Source of the DNA: Streptomyces sp. NBC_00490
GTDB taxonomy: Bacteria; Actinomycetota; Actinomycetes; Streptomycetales; Streptomycetaceae
Direction of reading: 5' to 3'
Length of the DNA: 64,000 nucleotides
NCBI RefSeq assembly: GCF_036013645.1
Contig: NZ_CP107869.1
Coordinates: forward strand, 9,920,001 to 9,984,000
A program made the translations under genes and the position numbers. Below are positions 44,822 to 53,554 of the stretch, in pieces (the stretch's first letter is position 1; every line of letters begins with the position of its first letter). Under the pieces are notes generated by a model, which made no database searches, was not told the DNA's origin, and worked only from the letters and a program-made list of their open reading frames with translations.

Positions 44822-45573
44822 GCGCGATGAGGGAACAGGACGTCCGACGGCACGTCACGACCCCGCTCACCAGTCCGGCGTACGCGCCGACGGTCCCGAG
44901 GTTCACCGACCGCGAGTACCTCAACATCGTCTACCGCACCGACCCCGAGGCCCTGCGGGCCGTCGTCCCCGAACCCCTGCGGACCACCGAGCCGCTGGTC
45001 CGGTTCGAGGTCATGAGGATGGGCGACGTCACCGGGTACGGCCCCTACACCGAGGCCGGCCAGGCGATCGCCGTCGACTTCGAGGGCGAGCGCGGCGAGT
45101 ACCTGCACGCGATGTACCTCGACAACTTCCCGGCCACCGCCTCCGGCCGCGAGGTCGCCGCCTACCCGAAGGTGATCGGCTCCCCGGCGCTGTACGTCGA
45201 CTCCGGCGCCCTGGTCGGCACCCTCGACCACGGCACCCTGCGGGTCGCCACCGCGACCATGGGCTACAAGCACCACGAGCTGGACCGGAGCGAGGCCGAG
45301 GCACAGATCGGCGTACCCACGTTCATGCTCAAGACCGTCCCCGGCTACGACGGTTCGCCGCGCGTGCAGGAACTCGTCCGCACCCGCATCACCGACCTCA
45401 CCGTCAAGGGCGCCTGGACCGGGCCCGCCCGGCTCCAGCTCTTCGAGCACGCCCTCGCCCCCCTGGCCGACCTCCCCGTGCTGGAGGTCGTCTCCGCCAG
45501 CCACATCCTCACCGACCTGACGCTGAACGGCGTCGAGCCGGTCCACGACTACCTGAAGGGGGTCACGTCATGA
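44818..45573 (+). CDS. acetoacetate decarboxylase-family protein
   Basis: The 251-residue protein aligns with the ADC fold: PRFTDREYLNIVYRTDPEALRAVVPEPL at the N-terminus, then an AVDFEGERGEYLHAMYLDN strand region. REVAAYPKVIG near residue 118 contains the Schiff-base Lys. Known ADC enzymes decarboxylate 3-keto acids; other members are aldolases or dehydratases. Within a CoA operon a keto-acid or keto-acyl cleavage step is likely but unproven. GTG 44818 overlaps the upstream TGA; ATG 44827 is an alternative start. Confidence 0.88.
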   Translation: MSAMREQDVRRHVTTPLTSPAYAPTVPRFTDREYLNIVYRTDPEALRAVVPEPLRTTEPLVRFEVMRMGDVTGYGPYTEAGQAIAVDFEGERGEYLHAMYLDNFPATASGREVAAYPKVIGSPALYVDSGALVGTLDHGTLRVATATMGYKHHELDRSEAEAQIGVPTFMLKTVPGYDGSPRVQELVRTRITDLTVKGAWTGPARLQLFEHALAPLADLPVLEVVSASHILTDLTLNGVEPVHDYLKGVTS

Positions 45574-46526
45574 CGCGTGCCTTCCGCACAGCCGCCGTCG
45601 TCGGCGCCGGAACCATCGGACTGTCCTGGACGGCCCTGTTCGCCGGGCACGGCCTGACCGTCCGGGTGAGCGACCCGCGCCCGGACCTGGACGAGGCCGT
45701 CACCGAGGCCCTGACCCGGTACGCCCCGCACCTGGCCGCCCGCGGCCTGGACGTGACCGGTCTCGCCGACCGCGTGCGGATCGCGGCCGACGTCACCGAA
45801 GCGGTCCGGGACGCCGACGTCGTCCAGGAGAACGGCCCGGAACGGGCCGAGTTCAAGCGGGAGCTGTTCGCCACGCTGGCCCGCGAGGCACCCGCCCACG
45901 CGCTACTGCTCAGCTCGTCCTCGGCGATCCCCTCGACCGCGTTCACGGCGCAGCTGCCCGACGAGGCCGCCGCCCGCGTCCTGATCGGTCACCCCTTCAA
46001 CCCGCCGCACCTGCTCCCACTGGTGGAGGTCGTCCCGGGCGCACGGACCGGCGAGGACGCCGTGCGGGCCGCGGTCGACTTCTACACCTTCCTCGACCGC
46101 ACCCCGGTCGTCGAACGCGTGGAGATCCCCGGCTTCGTCGGCAACCGTATCCAGAACGCCCTCAGCCGCGAGGCGGTCTCCCTCGTCCAGCAGGGCGTGG
46201 TGACACCGGAGGACCTCGACCGGGTCGTCACCGACTCGCTCGGACTGCGCTGGGCCACGGTCGGACCCTTCCTCGGCGCGCACCTGGGCGGCGGCCCCGG
46301 CGGCTACCGGCACCTCGTCGAGCACATCGGTGCCTCGATGCAACGCCTGACGGACGGCCCCGCACCGGACGCCGACGCGCAGGAACGGCTCATCAGCGCC
46401 GTGGAGAAGGCGTACGGCTCCGCCCCGTACGCGGAGCTCTCCGAGACACGCGACCGCAGGCAACTGGCGGTCCTGGACGCCTTGTCCAAGACCACCGGAA
46501 CGACCGCCCCCAAGGAGGAGAACTGA
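45570..46526 (+). CDS. 3-hydroxyacyl-CoA dehydrogenase family
   Basis: The 318-residue protein has the NAD-binding motif VVGAGTIGLSW at residues 10-20 and the SSSSAIPST and GHPFNPPHLLPLVEV segments that shape the active site. The 3HCDH C-terminal domain includes GFVGNRIQNAL. Catalytic His is in GHPFNPP and Asn in VGNRIQN. Length resembles the carnitine-dehydrogenase and lambda-crystallin branch more than multifunctional FadB. It oxidises a 3-hydroxy intermediate with NAD. The ATG overlaps the upstream stop (ATGA). Confidence 0.9.
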   Translation: MTRAFRTAAVVGAGTIGLSWTALFAGHGLTVRVSDPRPDLDEAVTEALTRYAPHLAARGLDVTGLADRVRIAADVTEAVRDADVVQENGPERAEFKRELFATLAREAPAHALLLSSSSAIPSTAFTAQLPDEAAARVLIGHPFNPPHLLPLVEVVPGARTGEDAVRAAVDFYTFLDRTPVVERVEIPGFVGNRIQNALSREAVSLVQQGVVTPEDLDRVVTDSLGLRWATVGPFLGAHLGGGPGGYRHLVEHIGASMQRLTDGPAPDADAQERLISAVEKAYGSAPYAELSETRDRRQLAVLDALSKTTGTTAPKEEN

Positions 46527-46527
46527 A

Positions 46528-47733
46528 ATGACCACCACCCCTGTCGGCCCCCTCACCGACGAACTCACCGCGGACTTCTACCACTACGAGTCGCTGCTCC
46601 CCGACGAGGAGCGCAAGATCCTCCTCAAGGCCCGCACCCTCCTGCGCGAGCAGGTCAGGCCGCTCGTCAACGAGAACTGGGCCAAGGGGGAGTTCCCCCG
46701 GGAACTCATCACCCTGTTCCGTGACAGCGGCCTGGCCGGACTGCCCTACGAGGGCTACGGCGAGCACCGGCCGACGGTCAGCAACCTGCTCAGCGGCACG
46801 CTGGCGATGGAGATGGCCCGCACCGACGCCTCGGTGTCCACCTTCTTCGGCGTCCACAACGGGCTGGCCATGTACTCGATCTTCTCCGGCGGCGACCAGG
46901 AGCAGCGCGACCGCTGGCTCCCGGGAATGGCCGCGATGGACAGGATCGGCGCGTTCGCGATGACCGAGCCGCTCGGCGGCTCCGACGTCGCCGGCGGCAT
47001 GCGCACCACCGCCCGCCGCGAGGGCGACACCTGGGTCCTGAACGGCGCCAAGAAGTGGATCGGCAACGCCACCTTCGCCGACCTCGTCGTCGTGTGGGCG
47101 CGGGACGTCGACGACAACCACGTCAAGGGCTTCGTCGTCGAGAAGGGCACGCCCGGCTTCGACCCGGTGAAGATCGAGCACAAGATCGCCTTCCGGATCG
47201 TGGAGAACGCCGAGATCACCCTCACCGACGTCCGGGTGCCGGAGGCGAACCGGCTCCAGCGCATCGACTCCTTCCGGGACGTGGCCGAGATCCTGCGCGC
47301 GACCCGCGCCGGAGTGGCCTGGCAGGCGCTCGGCGTGATGATCGGTGCCTACGAACTGGCCCTGGACTACGCCCGGGAGCGCCGCCAGTTCGGCCGCCCC
47401 ATAGGCGGCTTCCAGCTCGTGCAGGACCTGCTGGTCAAGAGCCTGGGCGACATCACCGCCTCCTGGGGCATGCTGGTCCAGCTCGCCCGCCTCCAGGACG
47501 CAGGCATCTTCCACGACGAACACTCCGCCCTGGCCAAGGGGTTCGTCACCGCGCGGATGCGGGAGGTCGTGGCCCGCAGCCGTGAGATCTTCGGCGGCAA
47601 CGGCATCCTCCTCGACCACGACATCGCCCGCTTCTTCGTCGACGCCGAAGCGATCTACTCCTTCGAGGGCACCCGCGAGATGAACACCCTCATCGTCGGC
47701 AAGTCGATCACCGGCCAGAGCGCCTTCGTCTGA
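46528..47733 (+). CDS. acyl-CoA dehydrogenase (glutaryl-CoA dehydrogenase-like)
   Basis: The 401-residue flavoenzyme has the FAD/substrate signature AFAMTEPLGGSDVAGGM near residue 150 and WIGNATFADL. The C-terminal catalytic base is in YSFEGTREMNTLIVGKSI, Glu near residue 382, as in glutaryl- and short-chain acyl-CoA dehydrogenases. It introduces a 2,3 double bond, passing electrons to ETF. It starts one nt after the previous stop and is the last gene of the operon. A perfect hairpin follows. Confidence 0.93.
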   Translation: MTTTPVGPLTDELTADFYHYESLLPDEERKILLKARTLLREQVRPLVNENWAKGEFPRELITLFRDSGLAGLPYEGYGEHRPTVSNLLSGTLAMEMARTDASVSTFFGVHNGLAMYSIFSGGDQEQRDRWLPGMAAMDRIGAFAMTEPLGGSDVAGGMRTTARREGDTWVLNGAKKWIGNATFADLVVVWARDVDDNHVKGFVVEKGTPGFDPVKIEHKIAFRIVENAEITLTDVRVPEANRLQRIDSFRDVAEILRATRAGVAWQALGVMIGAYELALDYARERRQFGRPIGGFQLVQDLLVKSLGDITASWGMLVQLARLQDAGIFHDEHSALAKGFVTARMREVVARSREIFGGNGILLDHDIARFFVDAEAIYSFEGTREMNTLIVGKSITGQSAFV

Positions 47734-47784
47734 GCCGGCGAGCCCCGGCCGCAACGACGTCCGAGTCCCGCCCCCACCCACCGA

Positions 47785-47805
47785 CCCCAGGTCATGGACC
47801 TGGGG
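47785..47805. terminator. hairpin after the CoA operon
   Basis: CCCCAGGTC (47785-47793) and GACCTGGGG (47797-47805) form a perfect 9-bp stem around ATG, 52 nt past the acyl-CoA dehydrogenase stop. Confidence 0.75.
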
Positions 47806-47962
47806 CCGGTCCGCTGTCCGGAACCTTTCCCTCTTCGGAGCGCTGCCGGGAGCGGGTTGGGCCATCGACCTGAGACACGGCTGAGGCTGATGCCCTCGGG
47901 TCAAGGCTCGAGTGACTGGAAGAGCTCAAAACGGGGGTGCGCAGGTGATGTTGACGGGAAGA

Positions 47963-48790
47963 ATGACCGCCATGACGTACGAAGGCTCCTCCATCGACCC
48001 GACCAAGCCCAGCATCGCCCGCGTCTACGACTACCTGCTCGGTGGCAAGGACAACTACGCCGTGGACCGTGAGATCGGCGACGTGTTCAAGCGCGACCTG
48101 CCCGGCTCGGTGGCCATTGCCTTTGCCAATCGCGCGGCTCTGACCCGGGCGGTCAGAGAGATCGCGAGGACCACCGGCATTCGGCAGTTCGTCGACCTGG
48201 GCAGTGGCCTGCCGACGGCAGACAACGTTCACCAAGTCGCGCAACGGCACGCCCCCGAGTCCCGGGTGGTCTACGTCGACAAGGATCCCCAAGTCCTGGT
48301 GCATGGCCGGGCACTGCTGGAGAGCAACGAACGCACCCGCGTCGTCCCGGGCGATGTGCGTGATCCCGAAGGCATCCGCACGCACCCGGATACCGTCGAA
48401 CTCATCGACTTCGCTCAACCGGTGGCTGTCATCCTCAGCGCCATCCTCCATCACGTCAACGATGACGAGGACCCGGCCGGTATCGTCCGCTACTGGCGCC
48501 AGCACGTACCCTCGGGCAGCTACTTCTTCATCAGCCACTTCCGCTCGGGCAACAACCCGGAGACCGTGGAGGCCGAGGCGGTCCTCCAGCAGACGTTCGG
48601 CCGCGGTCGGTGGCGCACCGAAGCGGAGATCGCCTCCCTGCTGGACGGCCTGGAGATCCTCGACCCAGGGATCGTTCCCGCGTCCTTGTGGCGTCCCGAT
48701 GACACCGAAAGCCCACGGGACATCGGTCAAAGGAGAGAACTCACGGTCTGGGAACATCTCATCGCGGCCGGGCTGGCCCGGAAGGCCTAG
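47963..48790 (+). CDS. SAM-dependent methyltransferase (DUF574 type)
   Basis: The 275-residue protein carries the Streptomyces DUF574 pattern: DPTKPSIARVYDYLLGGKDNYAVDRE at the N-terminus and the SAM-binding FVDLGSGLPT near residue 80. VVYVDKDPQVL and ILSAILHHVNDD follow. These proteins are abundant in the genus and largely uncharacterised. The start is ambiguous among ATG 47948, 47963 and 47972, all near a GGGAAG. The 3' end overlaps the following minus-strand gene by 32 nt. Confidence 0.88.
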   Translation: MTAMTYEGSSIDPTKPSIARVYDYLLGGKDNYAVDREIGDVFKRDLPGSVAIAFANRAALTRAVREIARTTGIRQFVDLGSGLPTADNVHQVAQRHAPESRVVYVDKDPQVLVHGRALLESNERTRVVPGDVRDPEGIRTHPDTVELIDFAQPVAVILSAILHHVNDDEDPAGIVRYWRQHVPSGSYFFISHFRSGNNPETVEAEAVLQQTFGRGRWRTEAEIASLLDGLEILDPGIVPASLWRPDDTESPRDIGQRRELTVWEHLIAAGLARKA

Positions 48791-49190
48791 TAATGGCGCT
48801 GCTGTCCCCTTCGGTGCCCTGCAGTCGTGACAAGACCCCTCCCAAGATTCTCTGCACCCATACCTCGCTGATGGACAAGAGCCGTTCTTCGCCTGCATAC
48901 ACGCTGAAGTAGGCGTCGTTGAGCCAGGGCGTCGCCGCGAATTGGGTGAGTTGAGCGGTCAGTGTGGCTTCGTGCACGAACTGCTCCAAGAGTGGATGGA
49001 AGCCGGCGTGGGGAGGGATCTCCCACCGCTGGGAGGCATACTCGTACCTACCGCGATATGCATCCGATTCCACGAACTCCTCGTAGGCCCACTCATCGAC
49101 GGCATAACGGGCTGGCGCGGTGCAATGCGCGGAAGAGCACCACACCGGGTGGTCCATGGCGCGACCAGTGAACACGTCCGACTCATCCAT
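48759..49190 (-). CDS. hypothetical protein, 143 aa
   Basis: The protein begins MDESDVFTGRAMDHPVWC and has a possible metal-binding CSSAHC pair (Cys near 18 and 23). A Tyr/Trp-rich middle (DEWAYEEFVESDAYRGRYEY) precedes a strand-like C-terminal half (AYFSVYAGEERLLSISEVW). It resembles a small Actinobacterial family, but I cannot name it. Composition is clearly coding. Convergent overlap with the methyltransferase stop region is odd, and the last residues (RPSGPARPR) may not be native. Confidence 0.65.
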   Translation of the reverse strand: MDESDVFTGRAMDHPVWCSSAHCTAPARYAVDEWAYEEFVESDAYRGRYEYASQRWEIPPHAGFHPLLEQFVHEATLTAQLTQFAATPWLNDAYFSVYAGEERLLSISEVWVQRILGGVLSRLQGTEGDSSAITRPSGPARPR

Positions 49191-49565
49191 TTACCTATTC
49201 TCGCCAACACCCACCTTTGACGATGCCCGATCGCCCCTCATCGGCCGGTATGCCGTTCCTGCAGTTTCAGCAGGCGTCTGGACGTCGGCTCGGACCCCCG
49301 GGGTTCGCCGTGAGACCGCGGTGCAACAGCGCTACCGAGAGCTTCATCCTGAGCCGGAGTCAGCGGGTCAGTAGCCGAAGGCGTGCGGGGCCGGGTTCGT
49401 CGGCAGAGGGCTCGCTTGAGCGTGAACCACCATGCGGTCACCCTTGCGCAGGTCCACGCTCCCGGGCTGCTCATCCGGCAGGCCCGTGCGAGGTCGTGTG
49501 CGGGGGCGGTGCCGGTGCCGTCGAACCGGCCACGCGTGGCTGATCTCCCTGGTAGGAAGGTTCCT
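49191..49565. other. intergenic region, nothing recognised
   Basis: The divergent promoter region between the hypothetical gene and the NB-ARC regulator contains no convincing frame, hairpin or RNA gene. Confidence 0.4.
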
Positions 49566-51848
49566 GTGGGAGATCATTTCGCTGCGGCGATTCGGCGGTT
49601 TCGGTTGCGCGCGGGGCTGACCCAGGAGGCGCTGGCGGAGCGTTCCGGCGTCTCGGTCAGCACGATCCGCGGCATGGAGACCGGCAGACGCCGCAACCCC
49701 CAGCTCGCGTCGGTGCGGCAATTGGCCACGGCGCTCGAGCTGCGATCGGCGGAACTGGATGAACTGCTGGCCGCGGCGGCGGGCACGGCGGAACCCTCGA
49801 CCGTCCCCGTGCCGCGCCAACTGCCCGCCCCGCCCGCGCCGTTCGTGGGCCGCTTGGAGGAACTGGACCTGCTGGACGCCGCGATGCGGGCCGGTTCGGG
49901 CGAGGCGCCTACCGTGGTCGTCTCCGCGATCGCCGGCGCCGGCGGAGTGGGCAAGTCGTGGCTGGCGTTGCACTGGGCGCACCGCAACGCCGACCGCTAC
50001 CCCGATGGGCAGCTCTTCGTCGACTTACGTGGCTTCAGTCCCGACAGCGATCCGATGGATCCGGCCGTGGCCGTACGCGGATTCCTCGACGCGTTGGGTG
50101 TCGAGCCCGACCGCATCCCCGTCGCCCCGCACGCGCAGGCGGCGTTGTTCCGCAGCATGGTGGCGGACAGGCGGATGCTGCTGGTGCTCGACAACGCTGT
50201 CGACACCGCCCAGGTCGCCCCGTTGCTGCCGGGCAGCGACAGCTGCGCCGTGGCGGTCACCAGTCGTAACCGGCTGTCGGGCCTGATCACCGGGCACGGT
50301 GCCCACCTGCTGTCCGTGGATACACTGCCTGACACCGAGGCCCGCGCGCTCCTCGTCGCCCGGCTCGGCACGGCACGTATCGAAGCCGAACCAGCGGCCG
50401 TGGGTGAACTCATCCGGTTGTGCGGCGGGTTCCCGCTGGCGCTGAGCATCATGGCCGGGCGGGCCCACACCCATCCGCACCTGTCCTTGGCCGAGCTCGC
50501 CGACGAACTGCGCGACGACGCCCTCGACGTACTCGACGACGCCGACCCCGCGGCGAGCCTGCCCGCCGTGCTCTCGTCGTCCCATCGCGCGTTGACCGAC
50601 GAGGAGGCCGAGGTCTTCGGGCTGCTCGCGATCGCCCCCGGACCCGACACCGGCCTACGGGCAGTCGCCAGCCTCACCGGCTGCGACCTGATCCGGACCA
50701 GGACCGTCCTGCGCAGGCTGGAACAGGCCTCGCTCATCAGCCGGGACGCAGCCGGCCGGTACCGCATGCACGACCTGATCCGGCGCTACGCCACCACCGC
50801 CCATGCCCCGGCCGACGAGGCACGGAGCACGGCGCTGCGGAGAGTCCTCGCCTACTACACGCACACCGCGCATGCAGCCGCCCGACTCCTGGACTCCCAC
50901 CGCGAGCCCATCGAGCTCGGACCGCTGGACCCCGCCTGCCCGACTCCGGCGCTGCCCGACATCCCCGCGGCGATGGACTGGTTCGACACCGAGCACCGCA
51001 ACCTGCTCGCCGCACAGCGCACCGCCGTCACGCAGGCGTGGCACCGTACGGCATGGCAGTTGGCCTGGACGCTGAACGACTACCACTACCGGCGAGGACA
51101 CCGCCAGGACCAGCTCGCCGTATGGCGGATCGCGGTCGACTCCGCGCGCCGGCTTCCCGATCCCGGCGCCCAGATCCTCACCCACCGGCTCCTCGGCCGC
51201 GCGCACGTCGTGCTCGGACACCACCAGGAGGCGATCGACGCCCTGAACCAGGCCCTCGCCCTGAGCGAGGAGCAAGAAGATCGCGCCCTCCAGGCCCAGG
51301 CGCACTACACGCTCGCGTCGATCTGGCCGGACGGGCGTCGGGCGCTGGAGCACGCCAGGCACGCACTGGACCTCTACCGCGGCCTGGACCAGCCGATCGC
51401 GGAGGCCAACGCACTCAACGCCGTGGGCTGGTACACCGCGCTCCTCGGCGAAGCGCCCGGCTCCGGCAAAGCCGACGACACCGCGCGCCGGCACTGCCAG
51501 GCCGCCCTCGCCCTGTACCGGCAGCACCAGGACGTGAACGGGCAGGCGCAGACCCTGGACAGCCTCGGGTACATCGACCACCACAGCGGCCGCCACCTCG
51601 ACGCCGTCGAGCACTACCGCCAGGCCCTCAGCCTGTACCGCGACCTCGACAACCTCTACGAGGCCGCCGACACGCTCGAGCGGATCGGCCATCCGCACGC
51701 GGCCCTCGGTCGGCACGAGCAGGCTCGGGAGGTGTGGTGCGAAGCCCGCGACCTGTACCGGCGGCAGGGCCGTGACCAGGAGGCCGAGGAGGTGCAGCGA
51801 CAGCTCGATCGGCTTCCGGCGGACCGTTCACGCATGGACGGTCCGTGA
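49566..51848 (+). CDS. XRE/NB-ARC/TPR transcriptional regulator
   Basis: The 760-residue protein has an XRE helix-turn-helix (residues about 5-62, LTQEALAERSGVSVSTIRGME) and a NB-ARC ATPase. The ATPase shows IAGAGGVGKSWLA Walker A near residue 124, RMLLVLDN Walker B near 205 and GGFPLALSIMAGR. A winged-helix region (MHDLIRRYA) and about six TPR units from residue 500 follow. Codon 154 (50025-50027) is TTA, so translation may require bldA tRNA. GTG 49566 follows AGGAAGG; upstream frame is low quality. Related architectures switch on cell-specific genes in Streptomyces. Confidence 0.9.
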   Translation: MGDHFAAAIRRFRLRAGLTQEALAERSGVSVSTIRGMETGRRRNPQLASVRQLATALELRSAELDELLAAAAGTAEPSTVPVPRQLPAPPAPFVGRLEELDLLDAAMRAGSGEAPTVVVSAIAGAGGVGKSWLALHWAHRNADRYPDGQLFVDLRGFSPDSDPMDPAVAVRGFLDALGVEPDRIPVAPHAQAALFRSMVADRRMLLVLDNAVDTAQVAPLLPGSDSCAVAVTSRNRLSGLITGHGAHLLSVDTLPDTEARALLVARLGTARIEAEPAAVGELIRLCGGFPLALSIMAGRAHTHPHLSLAELADELRDDALDVLDDADPAASLPAVLSSSHRALTDEEAEVFGLLAIAPGPDTGLRAVASLTGCDLIRTRTVLRRLEQASLISRDAAGRYRMHDLIRRYATTAHAPADEARSTALRRVLAYYTHTAHAAARLLDSHREPIELGPLDPACPTPALPDIPAAMDWFDTEHRNLLAAQRTAVTQAWHRTAWQLAWTLNDYHYRRGHRQDQLAVWRIAVDSARRLPDPGAQILTHRLLGRAHVVLGHHQEAIDALNQALALSEEQEDRALQAQAHYTLASIWPDGRRALEHARHALDLYRGLDQPIAEANALNAVGWYTALLGEAPGSGKADDTARRHCQAALALYRQHQDVNGQAQTLDSLGYIDHHSGRHLDAVEHYRQALSLYRDLDNLYEAADTLERIGHPHAALGRHEQAREVWCEARDLYRRQGRDQEAEEVQRQLDRLPADRSRMDGP

Positions 51849-51940
51849 ACTGTTCCCCCTGATGACCCGACAGCAGGATGGTTCACGCAAGCCGAAACCG
51901 ACCACGAGAGCCTCGAGGCTCCCAAGGGGGAACACGCCAC

Positions 51941-52363
51941 ATGCGCATGAACACGAAGGTCGCGGCCACCGTCTCGGCGCTGGCCATGACCACGGGACTG
52001 CTGGCCATGTCCGGAGCTGCCACGACCGCCGCTGCCGCGGACGGCTGCAGCACCAGTCCGGTGACCGGGACCGCTCGTTCGGCGGTCGGAGCCAGGGGTC
52101 AGCTCTTCGAGCTGAGGTACAACGGCTCCGGGAACAGCACCTGCGCCTGGGGCCGGGTCACCAACGGCGCCGTCGGCATGCACGTCTGGGTCGACCGCAG
52201 TCACGACGGCGGCAGGACCTGGGAGCCGCAGCTGGGCTGGCGCCAGATCGACGCGGGAACCAGCGTGCACACCGAAGCCTGGAGGGACGCCAACGGCTAC
52301 CTCATGCGGGCCTGCGGGGACTCCGGGTACAACACGGCGATCACCTGCACCGGCTGGTACTAG
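51941..52363 (+). CDS. small exported protein, 140 aa
   Basis: An N-terminal signal peptide (about 1-34, ending TTAAAA-DGC) is followed by a secreted domain with four Cys (GCSTS, STCAW, RACGD, ITCTGW). Conserved-looking segments are GTARSAVGARGQLFELRYNG and GMHVWVDRSHDGGRTWEPQLGW. I do not recognise the family, but the disulfide-rich small exported type is common in Streptomyces. ATG 51941 follows AAGGGGGA. It starts 92 nt after the NB-ARC regulator and may be its target. Confidence 0.8.
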   Translation: MRMNTKVAATVSALAMTTGLLAMSGAATTAAAADGCSTSPVTGTARSAVGARGQLFELRYNGSGNSTCAWGRVTNGAVGMHVWVDRSHDGGRTWEPQLGWRQIDAGTSVHTEAWRDANGYLMRACGDSGYNTAITCTGWY

Positions 52364-52606
52364 GGTCCGGCGTCCGGACGGGCCCGGTTGTGCACCGGGC
52401 CCATCCGGCGGGCTGCGTCCACTCACCTTGAGAGAACGGGGTCGGCCAAGACAGCCACGAGCGCGTTCTCGGTGTCCAGCGGGCGGCCGTCGTCGCCGCG
52501 GGGGAGCGCGGCGAGTTGCCGGGCTTGGGCGAGGCCGACGGTGCCGTAGCGCGATAGCGGCCGCCGCAGCCGAGTTGACCCGTTCACCGGCGGTGATGCA
52601 GATTGT
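52364..52606. other. short region with minus-strand coding-like fragment
   Basis: The minus strand at about 52430-52560 encodes RYGTVGLAQARQLAALPRG and a plausible helix after it (ENALVAVLADPVL). This looks like the end of a lost gene; the family is not recognised. Confidence 0.3.
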
Positions 52607-53299
52607 TCAGCCGCCGGCGCCCGGGCCATAGAGCGCAGCGATGTCCTTGGACGTCGCCCACCGGCTGTAGGTGGGCGACTGAGGCCAGCCCTCGGGCGAG
52701 TCCTGCCATTCCTCCTGCCGTCCGTACGGCAGGAGGTCGATCAGCGGGAAGGTGTGACTGAGCTGTTCGGTGCCCCGGCCGTTGGTGTGCCAGGTGCGAT
52801 AGACGGTGTCGCCGTCGCGCAGGAACACGTTGACCGCGAATCCTGCGTCGGGCGGTGCACCGACGTCGGCCCCGAAGGAGCTGTTGGCAGTCGAGTACCA
52901 CGTCATCTGGTTGCCGACGCGCTGCCGGTAGGCGAGTGCCTCTTTGATCGGGCCCTGGGTGACGATGACGAATCGCGCATCGTAGTTGTCCAGGAACTCC
53001 AACCGGGTGTACTGCGAGGTGAAGCCCGTGCAGCCCGGGCACTGCCAGTCCTTGCCGGCGAACCACATGTGGTTGTAGACGATCAGTTGCCTCTTGCCTT
53101 CGAAGACGTCCGCCAGCCGAACGGGGCCGTCCTCGCCCTCCAGGGTGTAGTCGGGCATCTCGACCATCGGCAGGCGACGACGCTCGGCGGCGATGGCGTC
53201 AAGCTCCCGCGTCGCGGCCTTCTCCCGGGCACGCAGCGCCTCGAGTTGGCGCTCCCACGATGCGGCGTCGACGACGGGTGGTAGTGCGTGGGTGGTCAT
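52607..53299 (-). CDS. DUF899 thioredoxin-like protein
   Basis: The 230-residue protein has a helical N-terminal segment (SWERQLEALRAREKAATRELD), then MVEMPDYTLEGEDGPVRLADVFEGKRQLIVYNHMWF. The CPGC motif is near residue 88 in a thioredoxin-like fold. The later SPTYSRWATSKDIAALYGPG is typical of DUF899. The CPGC pair could be redox-active, but the activity is unknown. The ATG start is the first in the frame. Confidence 0.87.
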   Translation of the reverse strand: MTTHALPPVVDAASWERQLEALRAREKAATRELDAIAAERRRLPMVEMPDYTLEGEDGPVRLADVFEGKRQLIVYNHMWFAGKDWQCPGCTGFTSQYTRLEFLDNYDARFVIVTQGPIKEALAYRQRVGNQMTWYSTANSSFGADVGAPPDAGFAVNVFLRDGDTVYRTWHTNGRGTEQLSHTFPLIDLLPYGRQEEWQDSPEGWPQSPTYSRWATSKDIAALYGPGAGG

Positions 53300-53554
53300 G
53301 GTCCCTCACAGAACTCGTGTGCAGCTTTCGCTCGTGCAGAGGTAGACCCCACCGGGCCCCGGAACTCATCGGACCGAGCCGCCCCCTTCGGCGCTCGCGT
53401 TGCCGGGCCGGCTGAGCGGCGGTGTCCCCGTTTCCCGAGCGCTCGCAGGCCGGTCGCTTCGATGTCGTGGGCCATGACGGCTACTGGAAGGTGGGTCCGT
53501 GCGGGGGAGCTGGCACCGCTTGTCACTCGGGCCCCGAAAGCCATCGCGAGCTGA

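Noticed and set aside
42830..47733. Carnitine catabolism cluster
   Set aside because: CaiB-like and carnitine-dehydrogenase-like proteins suggested it, but no betaine-specific oxygenase, transporter or thioesterase is present, so the assignment is not supported.
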